DNA of 64,000 nt. Origin: Xiphydria camelus. Its lineage: Eukaryota > Arthropoda > Insecta > Hymenoptera > Xiphydriidae. Below are positions 11,801-23,867 of the stretch, in pieces. Where the stretch lies: assembly GCA_963678675.1 (NCBI GenBank), contig OY783198.1:13278580-13342579 (forward strand), written 5' to 3'. The notes under the pieces were generated by a model. That model searched no databases. It was not told where the DNA came from and was given only the letters and a program-made list of their open reading frames with translations. The translations under genes and the position numbers were made by a program. The stretch's first letter is position 1. Every line of letters starts with the position of its first letter.

Positions 11801-12858
11801 ATGAGAATTTTGCAATAATTCGGGAAATTTGTTTCAAAAGGCTTATTAGCGATATTCGATACTTCGTGTGCATTTGTTCACGTCTTACTTCTATTCGTTT
11901 TTATAGATTATAGTGTGTTTTTCTTACACGAGTACGTTTTTGACTAAAATTAAGTAATTTGAATGTTCGGAGTCAGGCTTGTTACGTATTGTAAAAGGTG
12001 ATATTAAAAACAAGAATATTCAGTGGTAATGTAGAGGATGAAAGGAAACAATTGCAAAAATGTATGTACGGGAATCTCTCAGTAACGATCGCGTATATGC
12101 GGAAATTGTACGAGAATTTTTGCATCCTATGTCGCTAGACACCCTGTATGAGTGCTTTCCAGCAAGGATACAAAACATGACAGTGTGACACAATGCTGAG
12201 GTGCTTGTTGGAATAGAGTTTTATTTCTAAAAATGTCGCTAGAGTGTATTGATATCATTCATTTTTAAATTACTACAGTGTCAATGCTCTCTTGTAGTAT
12301 GCCATAGTATGTTGTTTATGACTGTAACCAAGTAAATATTAATTTACTTTTATTTGTTGATTTGGATGCCATTATCTTCAAATGAATAGGTATTCTTAGG
12401 TTTACAGCAGGAAATATTATCCATAGAAAGTTGATGTCCTCTTGTAAGTTGGTAGTTCAGCGACAACACGCTCAAATTCAGCTTTTTGCTGTGTCGAGTA
12501 GTGTCACACTGTGTAGCTGTTGGAACGTTCTGTGTTACACACTATGTCACACTGTGCCTTCTGTGTACCTTGTTGGAAAGCACACTATGTTAATTCTTAG
12601 CATTTCTAGTGGGAAGAAGCACGAATTAAAATGTTCACCATTTGCTGTAAATACATTCTTTGTATATTGATTTCTCTCGTAATAAATCTCTTAATGCGAA
12701 TGTATTTTTTCATTGATTACAGCAAAAGGTTGAACAACCGTGCAAATCCTACACACCTCTTGGAGCCCTTTCCTCGATGCAGCCACCGGGAAGCCAGGGC
12801 AGTCATTCTTCCATGTCGCCTCGTCGCCATTCAGCGTTTTCAGCCCCCCACCAACACG
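8836..12858 (+). CDS. wge: Winged-eye-like (BAHD1-related) chromatin protein, three exons, 3' part not found
   Basis: Exons 8836-11297, 11378-11511 and 12723-12858 join in frame (donors gtaagt, gtatat, gtgagt; acceptors tcttcag, gattacag). The first in-frame ATG is at 8996; an in-frame TAA at 8894 and a five-codon upstream ORF at 8886 precede it. About 520 lysine/glutamate-rich residues are followed by RRMRLFGFWSGPKRHRV, ASLNALAKVHCLYENE, serine/aspartate tracts, VCKRMASLNASAILAASY and, across the first splice, TGVYVNQTRSTHHEGFCS and GMQYRISSTSHTQTA. I recognise these from Drosophila winged eye, a nuclear BAH-domain protein acting in chromatin regulation. The name is family recall, not a search result. 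The last exon ends in phase 1 at APHQH. No BAH domain was found downstream, so later exons are beyond the window or lost. Confidence 0.6.
11579..11656. mobile_element. Tiny mariner-like MITE (78 bp) in intron 2
   Basis: Inverted termini TTAGGTGTACAACTTTGCTT and, at the right end, AAGCAGTTGTACACCTAA enclose almost nothing. TTAGGT is a common mariner start. TA precedes it on the left, but the right flank is CA, so the target duplication is not clean. Confidence 0.5.
12152..12583. repeat. Inverted-repeat element in intron 2 (about 430 bp)
   Basis: GTGCTTTCCAGCAAGG with ACAGTGTGACA at the left matches, inverted, TGTCACACTGT with CCTTGTTGGAAAGCAC at the right. The interior is AT-rich with no gene. 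Confidence 0.55.
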
Positions 12859-13417
12859 GTGAGTCAATGATTACGTGTTTCTTTAGTCGAGATCCTTCGG
12901 AAGTGTGCCGTAACGACAATTATCATTACGAATCAGAAAACGAACTTTCGCCCCGTAAATATATTCTAGCAGGATTATATATATAATATATATATAGTTC
13001 ATCGAAAAGGCGATGCGTGCAATGCATACCAGCCTTGCTTTATTTCGTTATTGTTAATAATTTTATTTAGAAGATATGACGTTTTTACGCTTGTACGTAT
13101 CATGTTTAGCGAAGGTAGGTTGAGTAATTTGCGATGCCCGTTAGCCGACTACAAATGTTTAACTAACGAACACTAGAAATTACTCGAGTGTTTGAATTAT
13201 TTATTTACGACATGTGGGGAGATGCTGCTATTTAATGATTTGATTGTGAAACGAGTGAAGAGAAGGAAAAAGGGTAATAAATGAAAGGAGAGAGATATAA
13301 ATTCATTAAAATGTGTGTGATGTAGAAGAATAAAGAATAAGCAGGGTGGCCGCTAACTGGGAATTATAAGTGAATTATAAGTGAATGAATTGCGAGTGCC
13401 GAGAAAAAAACCATGAA
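12859..13417. other. Intron sequence after the last winged-eye-like exon found
   Basis: AT-rich, with a (TA)n run at 12978-12998. No exon or element was recognised. Confidence 0.3.
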
Positions 13418-13834
13418 TGCGCTTTCACATGGGACCGATGATCAGCGCTGACGATCAGGAGGGTCCATTATTTCAAATGTAGCTTTCACATGAATGCGTA
13501 CCGTCGGTCGACCGATTAAAAATGCTCGGGCCATCGGTCGGCCCGTGGCGTGTCCGATCGTCGGTTTGTCGTCAGGGCCATTCAACAAACGAAGCTGTTC
13601 ACATGTAAGCAGATCATCGGTCGCGTATGGAGGAACAGCGTTGTCGATTTTGCGATTTTTTTTTCGCCTCTCTATCAACCTTTTTACGCACAAAGCGACA
13701 ACGACGCGATGCTCTTCACTTTCCAGATACATATTGACGACTGACCATACGTCTCATGTGAAAGCATTTAGATAGAACTGATGATCAGTTGCGACCGATC
13801 GTCAGTGCTGATTATCGGTCCCATGTGAAAGCGC
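13418..13834. mobile_element. Foldback MITE with GCGCTTTCACATGGGACC ends
   Basis: TGCGCTTTCACATGGGACCG at the left is matched by CGGTCCCATGTGAAAGCGCA at the right, and GATGATCAGCGCTGACGATC is matched in the right arm. Inner copies of CTTTCACATG (13483) and CATGTGAAAG (13756) repeat the end motif. The ORFs within are palindrome read-through. Confidence 0.65.
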
Positions 13835-14616
13835 ACTGAAAATTGCATGAAGAGCATTGTTTTCTGGGAATTTTTAAATAACAGCGATACATTGACCATT
13901 TTTATTTTATGAGTCCACGTGCGTTATTGTCAGTACTTTTCTGTTGTTCATTTGTGATACCATGCATTTCATAAAACGCGAATTGTTACATGTTACGCGA
14001 GTTGTAATTACACTAAACATTAATAAATAGTAATTTATTTTTATCATGAAACTCTCTCATACGTATGTTTATTTTTCTTTTTAATTCATCTGATTCATTG
14101 ACATTTCGGTAACTTATTAGTCTTACAATCTTCATATTAAATTTCGCTTTTCTAACATATTCTGAGGGTATGTAGTAACATTGCACGGGGAAAACCGGGA
14201 ATTGCGCGAGAATTTATGTTTCACGTTAGAGTGGCCACCTTGAATAAGATATCGGTAAAAATGCGAAGGCACACATTTTGATCAATAATCATATATTGCA
14301 AAATCATCTACAAAAAAAGCGAGCCACGAGTCGTAATGTAAACTGCTGGCAAAATTCGCATCACAAATATTGTTGTCCATGCGACATTTCGATGCTTTGA
14401 AAACTCGGGATAGTAAAATTGTTACGTACTTCAGTTGAATATTTTCCAAAAGAATTTATTCATTTTATAAAAAATAGTTCCTCCAAAGAATAATTTAGTA
14501 ATAATGATTGATTTTCAATATGTAAAGTTTGCTTTTCTAAAGAATTTAAAGAACACCACAAATTTGAAAAGCATTGGCTTCGAATTGTTTAAACTCTCGC
14601 TTAACCTTTTAGTCTA
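13835..14616. other. AT-rich stretch, nothing recognised
   Basis: No ORF, inverted repeat or RNA gene was seen over about 780 bp. Confidence 0.25.
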
Positions 14617-15561
14617 AGATCCGAACTAGAGAGACGTTCTTCACCGATCTGCTTACCGGATGAAAAGTATTTTTTGTCGAACATAATACGTCAATGAATA
14701 TATCGCGAATGGGTAGGCTAATAAAATATGCTCAAGACTACCCTTAAAACTATATAAACAGGTGAGCTGATATGAGCAATTTGCACCGATCTGCTTACCA
14801 ATTAAACTATATATGAAAATAAAGATAATTTTATTGCAAACACGATGGTATAACCCTACCTGCAAAAAATCGGTCATGAATCACGGTTGTAAGGCTTTGA
14901 AATTTATCGGAGCTAGCCAAGATGCGCGTACTACAGGGAAATTTGCTATAGGGCGATTGGGTAACTGCACAAAACAGATAGAGTGCCATCTGTGGCACGC
15001 ACCAAGCATTAAGCAGATGCCCGTGGTATAAGCGCTGTTTACACGTTATTTTGGATAATAATTGAAGTGTTTTACCTATGAGATTTAATCAACATGGCCT
15101 CAATTATAATAGAATGTGGATTTCAAAGCATTCAAATAAATTCTTTCCGTGGAAAATCGTTATCAAAAGGTAAATACAAGCAGCGCCACCAAGCTGGGTT
15201 TCTTGGCGAAACTTGGATGTACATTCTCTATATGTACACGTGTAACACAAACAAAAGCTACGTTTGTGGAAGTACGCTAGAGCCCTATTGGGACCGTGCA
15301 ACACCCGTACAGTGACACCTGGTGGCAGTAGTCGGCGAAAAATCGGCACTTTTATACAGTACCAAATACGACAAGAATATAGAAATCCTCGGGAAAACTA
15401 ATTAGTGAACAACAATATGAATGTTTTTCATCAGGTGTATTTTATAGCAATTATTTATAAGTATAGAATTGCAATAAACAGTAAGCATAACATTTAGGGC
15501 CGGTTTATTCACCATCAGACACGTTGACATCCATATAATGTACTTTAACCCGGTAGCGGTG

Positions 15562-16716
15562 CACGGAGAGAAAAAAAAGAGAACTTCTAACCTAGAAGAT
15601 GAGGAAAAAGTGTCATTTTTCTGACTAACTGTGCACCGAATTGACAAACGGTAGAATTTTTCCCCTTTTGGAATGAGATTTTTTCATCAAAATCGAAAAG
15701 TAATTTTTGATGAATAAACTAGTAAAATTTAACCCATGTAAATGTAAATTTTTCTTGCTAAAAACGACAAATCATACATTTATTTATTTCTCAATAAAAA
15801 GAATATCAATAAGGATTCAAATTGGTCAGGGAGGCTACATTCTCGACGCGTGAGAAATGTTTTTCGTGGACGGAAAGTAATTCGTTAACAGATGTAGTTT
15901 CGTCTATCACTTTCGTTAACGATTCGAAAATCCCTTCCAAGATAGATCTCGTCGACGAAATGAATTTTTTGTCACTCAGTGTCAAATACTTGGTTTCATA
16001 GGCGTCCTCGACGCATGTGAAATCATCTTTCACACACCAATTCGTGAAAAGTTGCGCAGTGCGTGAAATAACCTGCGCAGTGCGTGAAATCGTCAACATC
16101 GTATTTGACACTTAGTGACAAAAAATAGAATTCGTTATTCGGTTGTTTCGCGCCGCTTTAACGAGTGTGATTGCCGTACTCGCTTCGCTCGTCCGGCAAA
16201 CTTCACACTCGTTAAAAACGGCGCTTCACGCCCTCATAACGAAAATAACTATTCTCACACGAAAAATAATGTCCCATACTCCTCTCCCCGTGTTTACATC
16301 TCTTAGCAACGTCTTCTTTTTAGTATCTTGTTTAATCCCTTAGCGACAAATCTTGTTTAAGATTCCGTTGTGATGGGGTTACGGACAACGGTATACTTGA
16401 TCCTGATTGGTCTATAAGACCCAATGTAACATTAGCACTTGACGGTGAAGATTTTCTCCAGTAAAAAGGGAAAAAATCCAGTGCAGAAGAATGTATGTTC
16501 ACCATAAACAGTAGAGCTACTATTATACTGCTGCGTAGTTTTTATTTTATTTTGCTGGGAATTTGAAAATTCACCGATAATTCCCTTTTTTCAGAAGAAT
16601 AATTTTCCAGCCCTTTGATAATTTCTTACCTATCTCACGGTAATTTTTGATTGATTATCACAATGGTGCAGGGTTACCCATAAAAAAGGGGAATTTTTCA
16701 CTTTTTTTTCTCCGTG
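15562..16716. mobile_element. Inserted element with CACGGAGAGAAAAAAAAG ends
   Basis: CACGGAGAGAAAAAAAAG at 15562 is inverted as CTTTTTTTTCTCCGTG at 16701-16716. It lies within the segment that interrupts the left arm of the larger foldback. Neighbouring words (ACACGTTGAC and GTCAACGTGT) extend the symmetry. No ORF of note. Confidence 0.5.
15965..16250. repeat. TGACACT/AGTGTCA repeat plus GCG-palindrome module, copy 1
   Basis: TTTTTTGTCACTCAGTGTC at 15965 is inverted as GACACTTAGTGACAAAAAA at 16108. It is followed by a palindromic module TTTCGCGCCGCTTTAACGAG...CTCGTTAAAAACGGCGCTTC. The same two modules, in the opposite orientation, occur at 62200-62948. Both contain CTGCGCAGTGCGTGAAA-type repeats. 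Confidence 0.55.
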
Positions 16717-18277
16717 TGGTGGCTGGCAGTCAACGTGTTATAGGTATGGAGAGCCGTGCCCACTAACTTCAAGCCTTCACCACTAGTTGCGCACGATCGT
16801 TCGCCGTATCCCCTCCAAGCAGTTGCACGGTCCCAATAGGACGCAACGTAGGAAGTGGGCGCGACGCGACGGTTAGATGAGAGAGAGAGAGTGCGTACAT
16901 GCTGCTTCCTCGTACGATTGACAAAGATAACACTACTAAAATGCCGAGAAAAAGCGACTACGATGGAGTAGGTACTGGCAGTAAACTTTTAATTACTTTA
17001 AATTAAATATAAAATATTAAAATGTGAGAAAGATTTTTCCAATATTTTCAGTTAAATATATGGATGGGGAAATATTAATATTTCTATCACAGAATAATAA
17101 TATGTTAATGATAAATTTGATCTATTCTATAAAAATACCACAGCAAACAAACAGAAAAATTACATTTTTTAGAGAGCGATAACAAATCATTAACAAATTG
17201 ACGGTGTAAAAAAACTTTATTATAAAACAATGAATACAATAACAATCTTTACAAATATTATAACAATATTACAACAAATACAATATTATAGCCTTCCAAA
17301 ACTTGTATGTTGCTGGAATAAGAGAGAGAGAGAGAGAGAGAGTGCCCAGATTTTATATAACAGTAACCTAAACAACGCAAAGACTCCAAGAAGAATTTTT
17401 CTTAACAATTTATCATTTCAACTTATGAAATCTCACTTAGAGGAAAGGTCTAGAATTTCGTCTTTACCTTCAGATATTTTTAATGCGTTACAAACCCACC
17501 CCATGAGCCATCGCCTCGACTGTCTGTTTATCACATGTTCGGAAAAAACTTTCACTCGAAAACCCGGTAAGAACGTTTTTCCCCTTTTTCTGTACTTTCG
17601 AGAAAGAGCCATAAAGCAATAAATGGTCCCTTCCAGACAGGCAAAAATAAAAATGCAAAGTTAGTTGAATCTTGAACGAAAATAATTTTACCAGGGATCC
17701 AACAGTACCTAATTGATTGAAAAAAATAACGATTGAAAAAGATAACACTACATTACATTTATGTAATAATGGAGCACGCATTTTTCCGCAAACTGAGGGA
17801 TGTAAACAGCGAGTCGCTCGTAGTCGCTTTTTCTCGGCATTTTAGTAGTGTTATCTTTGTCAATCGTATGAGGAAGCAGCATGTACGCACTCTCTCTCAT
17901 CTAACCGTCGCGTCGCGCCCACTTCCTCCGTTGCGTCCTATAGCAAATTTCCCTGTAGTACGCGCATCTTGGCTAGCTCCGATAAATTTCAAAGCCTTAC
18001 AACCGTGATTCATGACCGATTTTTTGCAGGTAGGGTTATACCATCGTGTTTGCAATAAAATTATCTTTATTTTCATATATAGTTTAATTGGTAAGCAGAT
18101 TGGTGCAAATTGCTCATACCAGCTCACCTGTTTATATAGTTTTAAGGGTAGTCTTGAGCATATTTTATTAGCCTACCCATTCGCGATATATTCATTGACA
18201 TATTATGTTTGATAAAAAATACTTTTCATCCGGTAAGCAGATCGGTGAAGAACGTCTCTAGTTCGGATCTTGTACTA

Positions 18278-18981
18278 TTTAGAGCCCGGGGTGGTCGATG
18301 TATCGACCAGTGGATGATGAATCCAGATATTTATCAAAATTTTAAGATTATGGCCCGAAACTTGTTACTCGGGGGTTTAGGGGTCACCCATTACGATGCT
18401 GATGTTCAAAATGGTCTATTCTCAAATCCAAGATGGCGGATGATGAATTCCAGAAATGTTTAGAATTTGAAGATTCTGGCCCGAAACTTGTTACTCGGGG
18501 ATTTTCGGGGTCACTCATTACGATGCTGATGTCCAAATCGGTCTATTCTCAAATCCAAGATGGCGGATCCAATATGGCAGATGATGACAATAGACCGATT
18601 TGGATATCAGCATCGTAATGAGCGACCCAAAAAACCCTCGAGTAACAAGTTTCGGCCATAATCTTCAAATTCTAATAATTTCTGGGATTCATCATCCGCC
18701 GTATTGTATTCACCATTTTGGATTTGAGAATAGACCGATTTGGATATCAGCATCGTAACGAGCAACCCAAAAATCCCACGAGTAATAAGTTTTGAGCGAT
18801 AATCTTTCTTGCCAATTTTTTTCCATTGGATCCAAAGTCGATTTTGCCCTGCGTCCGGGGTGGTCGATATATCGACCAGCTGTTAGGTCGGGGCCTCCAA
18901 ATAGGAAATTTATTGAATTTATTTATAAATTTTACGTTTAAAAAAAAGTCGATTTTAACTGAAATTTCCCCGGGCTCTAAA
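18278..18981. mobile_element. Element with TTTAGAGCCCGGGG termini and ATGGCGG modules
   Basis: TTTAGAGCCCGGGG and CCCCGGGCTCTAAA bound about 700 bp. Subterminal GGGGTGGTCGATRTATCGACC occurs at both ends. The inside carries direct and inverted copies of a module containing CAAGATGGCGGATCCAATAT, CGGTCTATTCTCAAATCC and GATGCTGATGTCCAAATC. A related copy is at 29395-30240. Confidence 0.6.
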
Positions 18982-19440
18982 GTTTAATTCTCTGAGGGGC
19001 AATGGCACGTATACGTGCCGTTTTCTCTCTCTCAGTTTTTCTCATTTTTCTATTGTCTCTAGCGATTTCAGTGAGCTCATTAGAACTTTTCAGAGCCCTG
19101 AAGATCTGATGTATCTCTAATAACAATCTGATCTCTAGATTTACAGAAACGGGTTCCGCATTTATTGTTAGTGTAAATCTGAGGCCAGGTCTGACGTCGA
19201 AGTCGAGAGTCCATTGTCAGACTGATTGCAGAGTATATGAAAAATTTATATGCATTCTACCCCCTCTATAGAGCATTTCAGGAGGTTGTAATAAGTCTGA
19301 CTTGAGATACTATTGCCAAAATCAATTCAAGCCCTGCACATATTCCACTGCAGACCTTTCCAGCAATCTTCCGTTAGTCTAGCATCAAGCATTTTGCGGT
19401 TCATGAATATGTACGAGTTCACAGTAATTCTGCTATCAAA
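18982..19440. other. Unassigned sequence
   Basis: Contains a short CTCTCTCT run and repeated GTCTGA/AGATCTGA words. No gene or clear inverted repeat was seen. Confidence 0.25.
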
Positions 19441-19780
19441 TGGGCTCGTCCCACAATTTTTTTTATTTCACATTTAATAAGTACACGACGAATTAGTAAC
19501 GAAAACATTTTTTGCGAATTTTTATCACACTCCTTTACCTGCAAAAAAAATGGGAAACTCGGACGTCAATTTGAACTTCTATATTTGCCGCGGCGGAAGT
19601 GACGTACACATTGCTAGATCAATAAGAGCAACGCTTTAACATGGGCACATTTTAAAGCTTTTTTATTAAATACTAGAGGGGATTAAAAAATGAACTGTTT
19701 TCACGAAACGAGTTCTTGTAGTATCTGCAACACCGTACATATTTTTAATTTATCATTTTTAACTACGCGGGACGAGCCCA
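19441..19780. mobile_element. Candidate MITE with TGGGCTCGTCCC ends
   Basis: TGGGCTCGTCCC at 19441 and GGGACGAGCCCA at 19769 are inverted. The interior is AT-rich. No target duplication was identified. Confidence 0.45.
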
Positions 19781-21135
19781 TTCTGATGTCAGAATTTTCT
19801 CCAAATCTGGAAGTTAAACTTTGCTATTAAGGATAAAAGGGCATAGCCGGGTTTCCATTTGAGATCGGCCCCAGAGCCGATTTAAATTTCTAATCAACTT
19901 TTCAAAAGTACCTAAGTATATTTTTGCCAAAGTTTCGGACCATTATCCGCCATATTGAATTCGTAATGGCGGATCTTGCAATTTTCGTTTTTTGGCTTTT
20001 TAACCAAAACTAATCATCAGCAAAACTTGAAAAAATTCACAGTATTTTTCATCATCATGATACACATTCTGAATTTTTTTGCAATTTTTCCGAATCAAAA
20101 GTCGCGAAAAAAAAATTGCGAAAATTGTTGCACGCTATTTTTTTTGGTTCCCATCGCGACGCCGACCCACATTTTTCACCAATGCATAGCCCATTTCGAA
20201 ATACACTATAGAATTTTTGCAGATTTTTGCAATGGGTGCGCGGGGGTTAAAATAATCGAAAAATCCCTCATAATGAGTATTTCCGTCTATTTTACTCGCG
20301 GAGTACAATTATAAAAATATTTGACTCGTAAACATTATGTTTATCAGGAGTTTCAGTTAATTCAAAACCAATCACGGGGCATTACAAAAATTTTTCGCAA
20401 AAATTCTTGCGAATAACTACACAGTCACACAAAAAAAAGTGGGGTATACATTTGATGCGATGTATGTTATCCGTAGTAATTTTGCCTCCTGATCATGAAT
20501 CCGGTGTCAAAATTTAACCATCACGTCACCTTTTTTTTAATTTCAAAAAACCATCAAGAGATCATGATTTTCAAAAAGTTAATGGACTTAAACCAAATTC
20601 GGTATAAAGGGGTTTTTTGGGTCGCTGATCACGAATCTGAAATGGATTTCAAAAATTGAAGATGGCGGATCCAATATGGCGGACGAGATTTTTGAAAATC
20701 GACGGATTCAAGCCTAAGGTATAAAGGGGTTTTTTGGGTCGCTGATCATGAATTTGAAGTCAGTTCAAAAAATTCAGGATGGCGGATCCAATATGGCGGA
20801 CGAGATTTTCGAAAATTTTGAATTTTTGTAAATATAACTTCATATTCGTCATCAGCGACCGAAAAAATCCCAGTATACCAAAGGTATGAATTCGTCGATT
20901 TTCGAAAATCTCGTCCGCCAAATTGGATCCGGCATCTAGAATTTTTGAAATCCGACTTCAGATTCGTGATCAGCGACCCAAAAAAACCCCTTATACCGAA
21001 TTTGGTTTAAGTCCATTAACTTTTTGAAAATCATGATCTCCGACTGGTTTTTTTGAGATTAAAAAGAAATGTGACGTGATAGCCAAATTTGATATCGGAT
21101 TCATCAGGAGGCGAAATTACTACGGATAACACATA

Positions 21136-22082
21136 GGGTAAAGCGAGGAGAGATGGCACAGTAGGAGAGACGGACCACCAGCGATATCTTTTGCATCGTG
21201 GCAACAAGGCCCGATCCAATCACGTTGACATAGCCGCAGTTAACAGTCGTGCTTTTAAATCCGTTTCTGCTGTTGTTTGTCATTGTTTTTGTTAGTTACA
21301 AGCGATCATTGTTTTTGACTACGCTAAAAATTTTTCTGAGGTTATTTTGTTCGTCAATTAAATCACTTTAAGGTAAATTTTAGCCTAATGTAGTGTAAAG
21401 TACTGGTAAGACGGATTTTCTGGTGGACACCTAACCTTAAAACAGGCGTGTATATAGTTTCGTTTAGTAAATATTGTCCGGTCCATCTCTCCTAAGCTTT
21501 TAGGAGAGATGGACCAGCATTTGCGAGGAGAGATGGACTAAGGCTTTAGGTATGATTTCAGAAAAATGCCCAACAAGTGCAAGCAAAAACTGAACACACC
21601 TCCAAGGACTACATGGTCTGCGGATTATTTATACCTGGCAATAACATTTAAACATTTTAGCGATATGGAAAATGAATGCGTCGGGTGCAACGAAGATTAT
21701 CGGCAAACCAAGAAAAAGGATGACTGGCTTAAGTGCGATTTGTGTTTGAAATGGCTGCACAACGACTGCACATCTTATGAAAACATTTGTCAAACGTACG
21801 GCATTAAAGCAATCAAGAAAAAGCGTTAAAAGTTAATAGTCCATCTATCCTACCCCTAATGGTCCGACTCTCCTACACTAAGTAGGACAGATGGACCAAT
21901 TTAGTATTTTACTTTTTTCTTTTTGGTGTCATTATGATAAGTGTTTTGTGTTTTTCAACTATACCAAAAGTACGCTAAAGTTATTGTTAGTTTTCTGTAT
22001 TACTTGGTATTTTTTAATTTTTCGTTAATAAGAAAATATTTTAAATTTTGTAAAACGTGTGCCATCTCTCCTCGCTTTACCC
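21136..22082 (+). mobile_element. Pogo/Tigger-like TA-flanked element with PHD-finger ORF
   Basis: The inverted ends GGGTAAAGCGAGGAGAGATG and CATCTCTCCTCGCTTTACCC are bounded by TA (21134-21135 and 22083-22084). AGGAGAGATGGAC-like words recur internally (about 21485, 21525, 21838, 21880), as expected for subterminal transposase-binding repeats. Only 947 bp remain, so this is a deletion derivative that kept the 3' end of a transposase gene. A related family with similar ends is at 53543-55536. Confidence 0.7.
21566..21829 (+). CDS. Small PHD-finger-like protein, remnant of a transposase C-terminus
   Basis: 87 codons from ATG 21566 to TAA 21827. The sequence has CVGCNEDY, then WLKCDLCLKWLHNDCTSY, i.e. 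Cys-x2-Cys, W-x2-Cys-x2-Cys-x2-W-x-His-x2-Cys, the first two-thirds of a PHD zinc finger. The last Cys pair is not seen before the stop. The start MPNKCKQKLNTPPRTTWSA resembles linker sequence. Arthropod pogo/Tigger and jerky-like transposases often end in such a finger, and the ORF lies inside TA-flanked inverted repeats, so a residual transposase end is the most likely reading. Whether it is expressed alone is unknown. Confidence 0.5.
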   Translation: MPNKCKQKLNTPPRTTWSADYLYLAITFKHFSDMENECVGCNEDYRQTKKKDDWLKCDLCLKWLHNDCTSYENICQTYGIKAIKKKR

Positions 22083-22931
22083 TATCGCATCAAATGTATA
22101 CCCCACTTTTTTTTTTGTGTGACTGTGTAGTTATTCGCAAGAATTTTTGCGAAAAATGTTTGCAATGCTGCGTGACTGGTTTGGAATTAACTGAAACTCC
22201 TGATAAACATAATTTTTACGAATCAAATATTTTTATAATTGTACTCCGCGAGTAAAATAGACGGAAATACTCATTATGATGGAAACCCAGCTATGCCCTT
22301 TATATGAAACATTACGTTCATTTATTAGTGGTAGCTATTAATAGGAAATCCATATGAGAAAACGTCTATTCTCTCACAATAAAATTAGCTGTGTTTGAAT
22401 ATCGATACCTTACTTTGAAAACCTCGTAAGTGCAATTTCCTTAAATGTGCAGTAGCAAAGAAAAACAGTTTTGTATCATTTGTACTTAACTTTTTTAACA
22501 AATTTGAATTGTATTATTAATATAAGCATATGAGAACAATTAATTTAACGGATATTATGCAAAAAAACGGGCTATATTATTCTTTGCAAAAACATACGAG
22601 GTTTTCATTTTAAATTTGGAAAAGAAATTAAAGTTACGTGGTATTCACTTTTCAAAAAAATATACATTTTACTAACAAAGGTTTATTCTTAAAAATGCAT
22701 AAATACAAACTTAAAATACAAACAAAAATAGACATTATATTTGGGTTCTTATACGAATCTATTTTTTTAGGACTAACATTAAGGTTTATTGCATACGCTG
22801 TGCTAAAAAACTGAAATTTATAATTGCATAAAAATCAACGTAGTGCAATAATTAATGTTTATTTAAATTTTAATTGGTCATAAAAACTATGAAAATCAGG
22901 TAGCAGAGAGCTCTTTAATTCTTGCAAATTA

Positions 22932-23435
22932 TCAAATTTCTCTGTTGATTTTTTTTGGCTCAGAATACAAATTTGGCAAGGAGTTATTGGAAACTGGCTT
23001 AACATTTTTATTGAAACGTTTGTTTAACAAACTCCATTCGTCAGTGTGACTCAATTTTATAAATATTTCCTTGATTGGTGTATATTTAATAGCTTTTAAA
23101 TCATTAACAAGTGGGTCTCCTGAGCGAGGATTTTCACTTATATCTAATGTGTCATCGTTTCTAACTCCTTCAATGCTATCTTTGCTTGGGTTGTAGTCAG
23201 GATCTTTATCATTGTTGCTGTTGGTATCACTGTCTTCCATATTTTCAATTTCTTCATTCCCATCGTTTTTGTCCATATCTTCGATCGCCAAAGTACTGAA
23301 CTGTTTTTCGTTATTCGCTATGTAATTTTCTGAGTTGCCTTCATATTGTGCGAGTTGAAACAATGTCGAGTCATTAGCAGGTAATAGAGGCAATAGTTCG
23401 TCATCAAACGGTAGAATTAAAACATCGACATTTTA
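22932..23435 (-). pseudogene. Acidic ORF of the TACGAGG element, function unknown
   Basis: The reading frame is open from about 23435 down to a stop at 22932, about 165 codons, with no convincing ATG at its start (TTG at 23393). It encodes an Asp/Glu/Asn-rich middle (EEIENMEDSDTNSNNDKDP) and a basic tail with KEIFIKLSHTDEWSLLNKRF. A SINE inserted just upstream (23477-23867) may have cut the 5' part off. I do not recognise the family. Its position between inverted ends suggests a transposon-encoded protein rather than a host gene. Confidence 0.35.
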
Positions 23436-23476
23436 GTACTAGCTACTGCTTCGTCAGTTAATTGCTTGGAATCCAG

Positions 23477-23867
23477 TACTGTACTTAGCATTTAACGGGC
23501 ACTCAGTCCTTTTTGGACCATTGTACCCGAGCCACACTTGGGGCCACTCAGACAGAGAGGAGTCCCCCCCTCCGCCCACGACCCCCGGTGAGCCCAGGGC
23601 CTCCATGCAGATGGCATGCAGGAGTCCCCTAGCCCTCCCAGGTGTCCCAACCAGAGGGGGGGCCCCTCCCTGTCCTCACTCACTGGGGAAGGGGGTCCTC
23701 CATGCAGAAGCCCCCCCTCCTCACCCCGAGTACAGCCGGTCTTAGCTCGATCCCCGGATCCCGGAAAAATTATTTTGCCGCAAGCCGGGATTCGAACCCT
23801 AGACCTATCGCCCGAGCAGTCTTCGAGAGGCTAGCATTTAGACCACTCGGCTACTGCCGGCGACCCG
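23477..23867 (-). mobile_element. tRNA-Ser-headed SINE with target duplication
   Basis: The minus strand starts with a tRNA-like head (about 23783-23865) with GTAGCCGAGTGGTCTAAATG as A box, an anticodon-like CTCTCGAAG loop (CGA, serine), a long variable arm and GGGTTCGAATCCCGG as B box. A GC-rich body follows. GCTTGGAATCCAG flanks it on both sides (23464-23476 and 23868-23880), a 13-bp target duplication. GC content is far above that of the surroundings. Confidence 0.75.

Larger units (their letters stand above)
14617..18271. mobile_element. Large foldback element with about 470-bp arms, split by an insertion
   Basis: Bases 14617-14954 (GATCCGAACTAGAGAGACGT onward) return inverted at 17940-18271. 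The continuing arm 16838-16970 (ACGCAACGTAGGAAGTGGGC onward) returns inverted at 17832-17941. In the right arm the two blocks are contiguous (TGCGTCCTATAGCAAATT). In the left arm they are separated by 14955-16838, which therefore entered later. A GA microsatellite (17326-17341) sits near the centre. No credible gene. Confidence 0.7.
19836..22301. mobile_element. Foldback element with AAAGGGCATAGCCGGGTTTCC ends, carrying a pogo-like insertion
   Basis: The termini AAAGGGCATAGC and GCTATGCCCTTT, plus several hundred bases of subterminal sequence (GAGTATTTCCGTCTATTTTA, GTTTATCAGGAGTTTCAGTT, AAGTGGGGTATACATTTGAT), are inverted between the two arms. The centre (20540-21050) has two direct and one inverted copies of a module with TATAAAGGGGTTTTTTGGGT and ATGGCGGATCCAATATGGCG. 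The right arm is interrupted by 21136-22082. Confidence 0.7.

Noticed and set aside
15094..15315. 73-codon ORF in the inserted segment of the large foldback
   Set aside because: No recognisable domain and overlapped by an antisense ORF of similar length.
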